DNA from: Trichosphaerium sp. ATCC 40318
Taxonomy: Eukaryota > Discosea > Flabellinia > Trichosidae
Assembly: GCA_038496445.1 (NCBI GenBank)
Contig: JALMLS010000487.1
Location: 62,001 to 126,000, forward strand
Length of the DNA: 64,000 nucleotides
Reading direction: 5' to 3'
The translations under genes and the position numbers were made by a program. Positions 9,651 through 17,201 of the stretch are shown in pieces. Positions within the stretch are counted from its first letter, which is position 1, and every line of letters starts with the position of its first letter. Below the pieces are notes generated by a model. The model saw only the letters and a list, made by a program, of their open reading frames with translations, did not search any database and was not told the origin of the DNA.

Positions 9651-11631
9651 TCATGGCAGGTATTCTGCGCCTTTCCAAGATAATGTGAATAATTGGGAGC
9701 ATCTCGCCATCAATACTGAACTCACTTGTACCAACATTGCAAGGAACTTCTTTAATAAATTTGTTGTTGTACTTTAGTGCAAGTTCGATGACACCATCAC
9801 TAATCTGGCTCTTCGGTTTCTTTTTGATTGGTGTTACCTTCTTCTTTGGAGGTGTAGGGTCGACTATGAAGGGATCATCATCTTCATCGTCGCTAGAAAG
9901 CGCTAAGGGAGCCGCATAGGGGTTGTTGCTTTGAGGGTGATTAGGCGATTGGTTGTATGGATCAAAGTTATTTTGTTGAGGTTGGTTGTAGAGCGCTTGA
10001 AACCCATTGTTATCTTGATATCCTTGATAAGGAGGAGTGAACGGGTTACCATTGTCTATAGAAAGCGCAATGTTAGATTTGTTCATTGAATTGGAGGACT
10101 TACTATTGTTCCATTGATCCAAATTCTTTTGACGAGCATTATCGCGTTGATTTTGAAAGTTAGCGTATACGCTGCATGTTTCTCCGTTCTTGTGTTCTGG
10201 GCCATAACATGTAGCACACAGAATACGTCCATCTTGTTCAATAGTGCGGGCATAGTTGTTACGTCTTTGGTTGTTTCGATTGTTGTTGCGTTGGTTAAAA
10301 CGCTGGTTGTTACCACGTTGGTTGTTGTGATGCTGCCCTTGTTGATTGTTGTAGTTGTTACGTTGTTGCTTTTGGGGACGTCCACCATTGAAACGGTTGT
10401 TAAACTTCCTGTTGGAAGTAAGCTTATCAATCTTTTTGTTCAACTTTTCTATTTCTTTTTCTAGGTCACGTGCCTTTTGAAGTTGCGCTGATTGAACGCC
10501 ATTATTATCTGTTTGCGAAGAATTGATCCAATGAGGAGGGCTATGAGAAGTGTTTGAAGAATTATTGCCAGAACTATCATGACTAATTAGATTAGAGTGT
10601 GAACTGGAAAGTTTGTATTGAATTTCTTTTTTCTCCGCTTTTTCTAAGATTTTTTCTGCGTAATATTTGGACTTAATGTCACCATTCTCATAGTCTTTTT
10701 TAAGTTTAACGTATGTAGGGTATACTTTAGCTCGGAGGGCTTTCTTTAATCCGAGTACAAATTGTTCCGTGATTGCGGAAGAACGTTTATTAGCATACAA
10801 TGCTGTTTCTTTGAGACGTCTCATGTACTGACGACATGTCTCATCATGTAATTGTACACAATCCCTAAAATGAATCACAGATTGAGCTTTGTCCAGCGGA
10901 GTAATAATTTCCGCGATTATAGCGTCATATAGCTTCTTAGGCTTTGCATCTAGCGGGATCGTGGTAAGTAACTTTTTAAGTTCTTCGTTTTTAACATTTA
11001 CTCTGAGCGCTATGGCTAGGGTTTCATCGTCCACGTCATAAGTTTTAGCTAGACTAACACTGAATTTGTACCAGTGGTCTACAGATGCACGGTTTTTTGT
11101 TTTAAGACGCGGGACATAAGCGAGCACATTTTTTAAAACAGTGGGAGATTTTTTATTTTTTACATTTTCGGATTTACCGGTTTTCTTATTTTCTGTCTTT
11201 TCATCCTCACCGTCGGAGCTGTCCTTATCCGTAATATCGGATTCTGTGGAGTCAGCTAATGTGTCTGATTCATCTCCCACATATCCCCTTTTTACCGCTA
11301 TTGATAGTGGAGTAGGTTGTTCTATGTTGGTTGGACTTTTGGGATGAACTTTCTTATCAGCTTTTACGTTTAATCCTTCAGGATTAGACAACCCAGCCAT
11401 TAATTCTTTTTCGAACTTTTGAGGTTTTGTAGAAGCGGGAGGATCTGTGGGTTCTTCATATTGTTCATCACTTTCTGATGCTTCTTCTGTTTGTTGTTCA
11501 AGGTCTTTGTCTTCACGTTGTATTTGTTCCATGTCATGTAAAGCGGAACTGCCGCTATTACCAGAGTCTAGATCGCTTTCCTCACTGATATTAGGAAGGG
11601 GAATGTCACCTTTACGTGGTGTATCAGTCAT
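9583..11631 (-). CDS. gag: gypsy Gag polyprotein with zinc knuckle and protease active-site segment
   Basis: The first ATG on the element strand is at 11631, giving 682 residues. The open frame extends upstream to 11787 without ATG, so that part is leader. The order is an acidic N-terminus, a retrotransposon-gag-like helical region, an Asn/Gln/Arg-rich stretch, one zinc knuckle at 10174-10219 and a low-complexity Asn/Gln/Pro region. At the extreme C-terminus lies the retropepsin active site, Ile-Asp-Thr-Gly-Ser. The knuckle spacing is C-X2-C-X4-H-X5-C, one residue longer than the usual X4. The frame ends at TAA 9583-9585, only 21 codons after the DTG motif, so the protease must be completed by a +1 shift into pol. 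Confidence 0.9.
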   Translation of the reverse strand: MTDTPRKGDIPLPNISEESDLDSGNSGSSALHDMEQIQREDKDLEQQTEEASESDEQYEEPTDPPASTKPQKFEKELMAGLSNPEGLNVKADKKVHPKSPTNIEQPTPLSIAVKRGYVGDESDTLADSTESDITDKDSSDGEDEKTENKKTGKSENVKNKKSPTVLKNVLAYVPRLKTKNRASVDHWYKFSVSLAKTYDVDDETLAIALRVNVKNEELKKLLTTIPLDAKPKKLYDAIIAEIITPLDKAQSVIHFRDCVQLHDETCRQYMRRLKETALYANKRSSAITEQFVLGLKKALRAKVYPTYVKLKKDYENGDIKSKYYAEKILEKAEKKEIQYKLSSSHSNLISHDSSGNNSSNTSHSPPHWINSSQTDNNGVQSAQLQKARDLEKEIEKLNKKIDKLTSNRKFNNRFNGGRPQKQQRNNYNNQQGQHHNNQRGNNQRFNQRNNNRNNQRRNNYARTIEQDGRILCATCYGPEHKNGETCSVYANFQNQRDNARQKNLDQWNNSKSSNSMNKSNIALSIDNGNPFTPPYQGYQDNNGFQALYNQPQQNNFDPYNQSPNHPQSNNPYAAPLALSSDDEDDDPFIVDPTPPKKKVTPIKKKPKSQISDGVIELALKYNNKFIKEVPCNVGTSEFSIDGEMLPIIHIILERRRIPAMIDTGSTISVISKDCINYVNRSR
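9586..9650 (-). promoter_or_regulatory. gag/pol overlap where a +1 frame change must occur
   Basis: The pol frame is closed by TGA at 9651-9653 and gag is closed by TAA at 9583-9585, so a switch can occur only within about 65 nt. The codon offset between the frames (11787 versus 9650) corresponds to +1, as in Ty3, and not to the -1 of most retroviruses. The window lies inside the protease, just after DTGS. I do not see a known Ty1 or Ty3 slip heptamer. The gag stop itself, preceded by AGA, is one candidate pause. Confidence 0.65.
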
Positions 11632-12040
11632 GACAAGACACAAGAGGAGAAGTATGAAGAGGGATGTGATTTGGTATAAAAGTTTTATTTTTGTTATACA
11701 AGAGGCTTGTACGCCTTTACAGTGTTGGGGATTAGTAATCCCTTGAGTGTAGAAGTAGATTGGTGTTACTATTGAGTTGTGAATCAAAAAGTCGCGCGGT
11801 ATTTTGATTCACACGAAGGTCTTGGCTTCGTATAGGTGATGTTTTGGCGCTAGTAAGCGACTTACACGAGCGGATCCGTAGTCCGACGTAGATACTGCGA
11901 GCTTAGTCGACTTACGTAGAAGTAATGTACGGTCTTAGCCGTGGCTTATAGCCAGAGAGAGAGGGAGTTCTTTGACTCCAAAAGTAATAGCACGAAAGGT
12001 GCCGAGTGTAGGTTGATATTAAGAGTACTTACCTTATGCT
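11632..12040 (-). other. Untranslated leader of the gypsy element
   Basis: About 400 bp between the primer-binding site and the gag ATG. It contains no convincing gene on either strand and is where packaging signals would be expected. Confidence 0.6.
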
Positions 12041-12057
12041 AAAATCCAGTGTCGCCA
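12041..12057 (-). other. tRNA primer-binding site of the gypsy element
   Basis: On the element strand TGGCGACACTGGATTTT starts 2 nt inside the 5' LTR. It is complementary to a tRNA 3' end reading AAAATCCAGTGTCGCCA. The GTCGCCA ending with G as discriminator base is typical of eukaryotic tRNA-Ser, so a serine tRNA primer is the likely choice. The identity of the tRNA is an inference. Confidence 0.75.
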
Positions 12058-12059
12058 CG

Positions 12060-12206
12060 TGTCGTATAACTTAGCTAGGGTTATAGGACGAGTTGTTGCA
12101 GGTACGAGGTAAGGAGAATTCTAAGTTTATTAATCTTATTACAAAATAAGGAACTTCGTTATATTCAGATAACGAATGACGGATATGAATGTGTTCATAT
12201 ACGACA
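12060..12206 (-). repeat. 5' LTR of the gypsy element (147 bp)
   Basis: Identical to the copy at 4876-5022. As the 5' LTR of a minus-strand element it should contain the promoter, and transcription would run toward lower coordinates. It is followed at 12207-12210 by the CACG target duplication. Confidence 0.95.
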
Positions 12207-12580
12207 CACGTTTTAGAGTAATTACACAGAGACCACAGTCCGAGGGTCGTAAGTATAATATTGGCTCACAGTTATAAATGGACTTATCACGGACTTGGTC
12301 TAGAGTTAAAAAAAAGTAAGTTCGGACAGGACCCTATTATTATTTGGCACCCCTGACTGAAAAATAAAGGTCCGTTTTCAATCACGGATTTTCTACCATG
12401 AAATTTTCTATCATCAAAGAAGTAGTCTTGATTGAAAACACTAAATTCTATTTATTTATGGACTATGGGTCTCATAATACACCTTGTAGGGGTTTAGTCA
12501 TGGCTAGAGAAAGCGATTGAATACAGATTGAAAGAAAGATAAGGTGCAACTTAACTACCATTAAACAGCACAAGCACAAC

Positions 12581-12838
12581 ATGAGCAACAAGTCCTCACT
12601 TCCATTAAGCGCAAATGGAATGTTGAAGTACCAGATAGTAGGTACCAAAGACCTGGAGTTCGCATTATTCAGTGGCAGTGAAGAATTACTGCAACACTTA
12701 AAAGAAAATCTACCTGCCCCAAAGTGGAATGAGTTCCTAAGCAGTCTGGACAACACCAGCAAGCTACTGGACATTCAAGCGAAAAAAAGGATCCTTCAGG
12801 ACATACTAAAAACAATGAAGGACATAGAGTACGCATAA
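12581..12838 (+). CDS. Hypothetical 85-residue protein
   Basis: A complete ATG-to-stop frame of 85 codons (start MSNKSSL, end DIEYA). It has predicted helices rich in Leu, Lys and Glu in its second half (residues ~30-80). No family is recognised. It lies 134 bp upstream of a multi-exon gene on the same strand and could be an independent small gene or a 5' portion of that gene. A T-rich tract and acceptor-like AGs lie between, but I could not join the two in frame. Confidence 0.35.
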   Translation: MSNKSSLPLSANGMLKYQIVGTKDLEFALFSGSEELLQHLKENLPAPKWNEFLSSLDNTSKLLDIQAKKRILQDILKTMKDIEYA

Positions 12839-12972
12839 AGGCCGGTCTGTGGACTCATAAGGCTGAAAAACCCCCCTGTCAACAAAAACAAGGCCTCACT
12901 TTTTTTTTTTCTATTTTCAAAAATCAATCATAATCAATCTTAGTAACTTCTATGTAGCAAATCTGCCCCTAA

Positions 12973-14266
12973 ATGGGTGGCAACTATGAATTACTTGGAG
13001 ATGACATTGAAGAAGGTCAGTGTACTGGCACAGAAGCAATATAGAGCAAGAACCACTGCATTGGGTATTACTGGATCAAGTACTTTTGAAATTTTTGTTT
13101 TTTTGCAATAGAGGACTGCGCTGGTCCTAACTTTCTACTAGGTAAAAGAAACAAGTCAGCACCAACATCAACTTCCACCAAGAGACGCACAGTGACACCC
13201 ATCAACGAAAACTCTCCAAAGAGAAGGAAGATGGACCCTGAGTTAGATGGTAAGTGTAATCATATAATTTTCGTTTATCAGACTCGGACCCTACAGTAAT
13301 CAATCTAATGTGGACACAGGGACCCCAAAACACCCCTGTCTAAAAGAATGTGGACACAACCATAAGGAACACACTCTCCAAAGCGAAATAAGTGGTAGTG
13401 ATAGCACCAAGATGGAAGTGTCTTATTGTGATGATGAAGGTAGGCTTTTTAACTAAATAGATATCTGTAAAAAAAATCAACCTAACAACTAAAAATAGAT
13501 GATTTTGAGCTTCTTTCCCCTTACCTCAAGCGGACTCAGGACCTATCAGAACCAGTAGGTATATATGACAGACACATATACAGGCGGACAGGGGCGCCTA
13601 AAAGTAGACCTGTCCTTCTGTTAACACACCTTACTTACTTACTTTTTTTGGACAAGGGTGTATTTATTAGTCCTTAGTCCTCAAGGGTGTATTTATTAGT
13701 CCTTAGTCCTCAAGAGTGTATTTATTAGTCCTTGGTCCTCAAGAGTGTATTTATTAGTTCCAGTCCTTATTAGTATAATTATGAGTCCCTGATCCTTATT
13801 GTAGGTATGTTGCTATTCGAAGACTTAAGAATGCCATTGAAGATGGCAATACTGAAATACATGAAGAGCCCAACTCTGCTGATATGGTTGTTCTGTATGC
13901 TGCGCTCAACTGTCATGACCTTAAGAATATGACTATTCCAAAAGTGACAACTGCATATTTGCACACTCTTGCCAACTCCCGTAAAAGGACAGTTAGAAGA
14001 CATATGCAGAAATTACTTAATGGAAAAGGCCATTCAACCATACTGTGTAAGTTTTGCGGTCAAAACTGCACTCATCATTTCTTTGTGCATTGTGTGTTTG
14101 TTAAGGCATTTCCTGAGTATGATGTTGTCGGTACACTAGCAACTGCAAGTGAATTGCTAGCCATCAAAAATCAACCACTACCAACAGATACAGCTTTGTA
14201 CATTAAGGAATTCAAGCGCATGTACCTTGCAATAACTGGCAAAGAACTGGAGGATGAAGACTTTTA
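12973..14266 (+). CDS. Uncharacterised basic, probably nuclear protein (multi-exon)
   Basis: Exons that join in phase: 12973-13015, 13112-13249, 13320-13439 and a fourth from 13499 to about 13556. A large last exon runs from about 13805 to the TAA at 14264-14266. The junction between the fourth and last exons does not close in phase with the sites I tried, so a small exon may be missing. The N-terminal part has two basic clusters (STKRRTV and SPKRRKM) like a bipartite nuclear signal. The C-terminal ~150 residues are the conserved-looking part, with a helical region (RRHMQKLL) and a Cys/His group (LCKFCGQNCTHHFFVHC) that could bind zinc. AATAAA follows the stop. No family is recognised. Confidence 0.55.
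13653..13768. repeat. Intronic minisatellite, four 29-bp units
   Basis: The core aagggtgtatttattagtcc recurs at 13653, 13682, 13711 and 13740, a strict 29-bp period. Units 1-2 are identical, units 3-4 carry one or two substitutions, and the last unit is truncated. It lies in the last intron of the gene at 12973-14266. Related gtcc-rich short repeats (agtccatg three times) lie just after that gene near 14305-14335. Confidence 0.85.
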
Positions 14267-14503
14267 ACAGTCATTGAACTTTATTAAATAAAAGCATTTT
14301 CTCAGTCCAAGTCCATGAGTCCATGAGTCCATAAGTCTGCAAGTCTCAGCATTTAAATTGCTAGGATCACCCTAAATTGTTGTAGGGTTAGGGTTTTAGG
14401 AGGTGGACTTGGTGTGTATTTGTTAGGTTAACTATTTTGTAATGTAGTCCAAATGGGCCGTAATCGCGAGGATGTGAGCCTCCGCCCGTACAGGATCAGT
14501 AGG

Positions 14504-14947
14504 TCAAGTGGTAAAAGCTGACCAAGTTCGTATATAGTTTTTGGTAACGTTGGATTGTAGAAGCGCCGTAGCACTTTCGCCAACAAATTTGGCGGTAAAC
14601 GAGGCGCATGAGCGCATGCTGCCACCATTGTAAACGTGATTATACTCAAGCCAGACCATCCTTAAAAGGACCAGCAGCCGAACTTGTTCGGCATCTTGGA
14701 GGTTGGCGAGTTGGTAAAGGTTTGACGGATTATACGTGAATTTCAAGTTTAACCTCGCGCACGTGATAATCGCCAAGGCAGAGGGTGGTGAGTAGAAGAG
14801 TATCCAAGTGTTGGTGATCTGAGGCGTGCTATAAGAGCACTTTAAAGTGCGTAGTATGGCACGGTGGGCTAGGTCACGCAACAATGGGATGGTAGAAAAG
14901 AAAGCGCTTTGTAAGCGCTTGAAGGTTCTGGCAGTGCCTGGGTACAT
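14504..14947 (-). CDS. Hypothetical 147-residue protein
   Basis: An uninterrupted ATG frame of 147 codons. Residues ~18-36 (STIPLLRDLAHRAILRTL) resemble the first helix of a SOCS box, but the following LPLP-type element is not clear. No other domain is recognised. No exon partners were found, and there is no obvious signal peptide. It could be a real small gene or a chance frame in a relatively GC-rich stretch. Confidence 0.25.
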   Translation of the reverse strand: MYPGTARTFKRLQSAFFSTIPLLRDLAHRAILRTLKCSYSTPQITNTWILFYSPPSALAIITCARLNLKFTYNPSNLYQLANLQDAEQVRLLVLLRMVWLEYNHVYNGGSMRSCASFTAKFVGESATALLQSNVTKNYIRTWSAFTT

Positions 14948-15201
14948 TGCTAGTGTACCGGCTACTGCTGGCGTAAGCTCTTGCTTAGGCTGATATAGAT
15001 GCCAATAGAGCTTTTTTGCAGGTCGTGGGAACTTCTGAGGCGTTTTGTATTTAAGCTGTACTAAGCTTCGAAGTTCATCACGTTTGTTACATAACCATTA
15101 CAGCAGTAGTAACGTGGGCTACCGTACATTGTGAGGACCTTCCCAGTAGCTGGTACAAACAGGACCAGTATCATATATAAATCTAACCTTATTCTATCAA
15201 A

Positions 15202-15446
15202 ATGGGTTTGTTTACCGTTCTCCCATCTCGTGGTGAGTAAATTTTTAGCACATTACTGAATTGGCCGAAAACATCAACTTAGCAGAAAGTGTCAAAGACC
15301 TCACAGGAAATAATAACACCCTGAAGCTATACAATATCAACCTCACGGACAGTGTCCAAGATCTAAAGCAAGACAACACTAGCCTAAAGGAGAGGAATGC
15401 CATTCTACTGGTAAAAATAGCGCTCTTTGAAAGTACGACAAAGTAA
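15202..15446 (+). CDS. Possible small coiled-coil protein
   Basis: From 15261 a 61-codon frame to TAA encodes a heptad-like sequence (AENINLAESVKDL, then LKQDNTSLKERN) typical of a parallel coiled coil, with a tail similar in style to the PARP proteins described below. An ATG at 15202 opens a short upstream frame that stops at 15237. A splice between the two does not close in phase, so the start is unresolved. Confidence 0.3.
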
Positions 15447-15449
15447 TTG

Positions 15450-15940
15450 TATGCACTGTAAGCACAATATCATTTATCAATAAACAACCCTAGTATAAAC
15501 TGTACTTTGTTTACACTTCAAATTTATAGCCAACAATTTGGTTTGGCGTACTGAAGATAAAGGATACTTATACGTGCATGTTCAAATGGTAATTTGTTCA
15601 ACTTATTGTTTAAAATTTTTGGTGGCGCAGGCCAATTAGAATTTCATAATTTATGGCGTACCGCATAAATTTAAGCCCTAATTTTTTCTAGAATACACTA
15701 AGACATCAATGCGAGTCTTTTTAATTGCTGAGATGAATGCGAGATTAGTTCTTCGTTTTGGCTCAAGTTTTACGAAACACGTGCGTTTTATCTCGCGGTA
15801 AAAATACAGAAAAAAATAGGAATTGTAAGATTTATGGCAAACACGGTCAAGTTCAGTTCTGATTTTTTCCACAACAGATCTACATGTCAATACGCGTGTT
15901 TTATATTTTCAAACTGACATTCAATTTGTAAACATCCTCG
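15450..15940. other. No gene recognised
   Basis: AT-rich spacer between the small coiled-coil frame and the MITE. Only a 70-codon minus-strand frame without features is present. Confidence 0.5.
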
Positions 15941-15946
15941 TTTTAG

Positions 15947-16313
15947 CTAACGCCCTTCCGTTATGAATGAATAATTTGAATATTCAAATACAGCCTATAT
16001 TCACAAATATTCATGACTAAAAAAATTCATTCATTATTCATGCACACAGTAAACGGTCGAAAATTGTGCAATTTGATGGCTGATTTTGACTGGATTTGTG
16101 GGTTTTGGTGTTCTGTTGACTATTCCGATTCGGTTTTCAAATGCAACTTGTTGAATCTATCCATTTGGAACATCGCTAGGTGCTACAAACCAAAAGCTCC
16201 TCAACATCCTGACACACCAAACGCCCATGAATATTCATGAATGAATATTAATGAATATGGCTTACGGGACAATGAATATGAATATTGCTTGTATTCATAA
16301 CGGAAGGGGTTAG
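15947..16313. mobile_element. 367-bp MITE (non-autonomous DNA transposon)
   Basis: The ends are inverted repeats of about 21 bp. The left end reads CTAACG then CCCTTCCGTTATGAAT (15947-15968). The right end is the reverse complement with one base fewer (16293-16313, ending GGGGTTAG). Both ends are flanked by the direct repeat TTTTAG (15941-15946 and 16314-16319), a 6-bp target duplication. Many copies of ATATTCAT in both orientations sit just inside the ends. The interior has no transposase; a 75-codon frame inside looks fortuitous. I could not assign a superfamily. Confidence 0.8.
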
Positions 16314-16319
16314 TTTTAG

Positions 16320-17160
16320 CTGCAAAAAAACCACAAAGAAGGCATAATATCAGGCTTGACAAATCGATTTTTGGCCTGATTCTTTGCACACTAATGCGAC
16401 TGCGCATATAAAACTACAATAAAAATAATTTCTCCACTTGGGAAGTGAGTATTAACTCATTGGCTCTTATTCAGGTAGCTTTGTCTTTAGTTTACAGTAA
16501 ATTTTAAATTAACAATACTGTGTAAGATATTGTCTGCTTCAGTCAAGGTAAGTTGCAGTTGTTTTCGAACGGCTTTGTAACCTTTTCCTATGTTAAGGTG
16601 ATGTTCGCCTTTCAATTAAGCTGTGACAACTTGGGTAGTGATGTTAACAGTCGCTGCCGAAAAATTTTGAGTCGACTTGATACGCGTTTTAGGCCTGACA
16701 GGCACGAGTCACAGACGTAGAAACAATCAACCAGTAAAACAAAAGAATATTTGCCACAAACACAATAAAACTCGAGCTGACGGACAGATCAGGCAGTAAC
16801 TGGATTTTGTTGTTAAAAGTCAGTACGCTTAAAACTTGAATGAAACAGACGTTACAAATTTCTCAATAAACTGTGTAACGTTATGGCTCACACGTTTGAG
16901 GCTGGTTTACTGGTCCTGTCAAAACTGCAAACCTATAGGCTGTGAAATTTGTTTAACAGACTCAAATAGTCTACGAAGTAGTCATTTCTTTAATGTTACG
17001 TTCCACATCTTCTGAGGCAATAAAGAGATAATAGCATGCTGTTTAATGTAGGTCCTTATGCAAGAAAGCATCAAAAGGTTTTTGGCTCATTCTTAGTTGA
17101 TAAATGGTCATGGTATGCTAGCTATAACTTTACAAGGCTCACTAGCAACAATACGATTTG
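16320..17160. other. No gene recognised; 3' flank of ANK-PARP copy A
   Basis: No coding signal. The last ~55 bp (from about 17105) are homologous, in inverted orientation, to sequence downstream of ANK-PARP copy B near 50640-50686. This marks one edge of the duplicated block. Confidence 0.5.
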
Positions 17161-17162
17161 AA

Positions 17163-17168
17163 TTTATT
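17163..17168 (-). terminator. Polyadenylation signal of ANK-PARP copy A
   Basis: On the minus strand AATAAA occurs about 35 nt past the TAA at 17202-17204, the expected position for a cleavage/polyadenylation signal. Confidence 0.55.
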
Positions 17169-17201
17169 TGAATACACAATTATTTGAGCTCATGTTGTTC
17201 A

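Larger units (their letters stand above)
4876..12206 (-). mobile_element. Intact Ty3/gypsy LTR retrotransposon, 7331 bp
   Basis: The element lies on the minus strand. It has identical 147-bp LTRs at both ends, a tRNA primer-binding site next to the right-hand (5') LTR, a purine-rich tract next to the left-hand (3') LTR, and two long open frames (gag and pol). Domain order is Gag, zinc knuckle, protease, reverse transcriptase, RNase H, integrase, which is the Ty3/gypsy (Metaviridae) order. The element is flanked by a 4-bp target duplication, CACG (4872-4875 and 12207-12210). Identical LTRs and undamaged frames imply a recent and possibly still mobile copy. I see no envelope-like frame and no chromodomain. 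Confidence 0.95.

Noticed and set aside
13586-13615. 7-bp inverted repeat (ggacagg ... cctgtcc) as a terminator or transposon end
   Set aside because: Too short, no target duplication and located inside an intron.
14385-14402. Interstitial telomere-like repeat (two TTAGGG-like units)
   Set aside because: Only about two units, with the next one altered; too short to distinguish from chance.
16013-16240. 75-codon frame inside the MITE
   Set aside because: It spans the MITE interior and inverted ATATTCAT repeats and shows no transposase motif.
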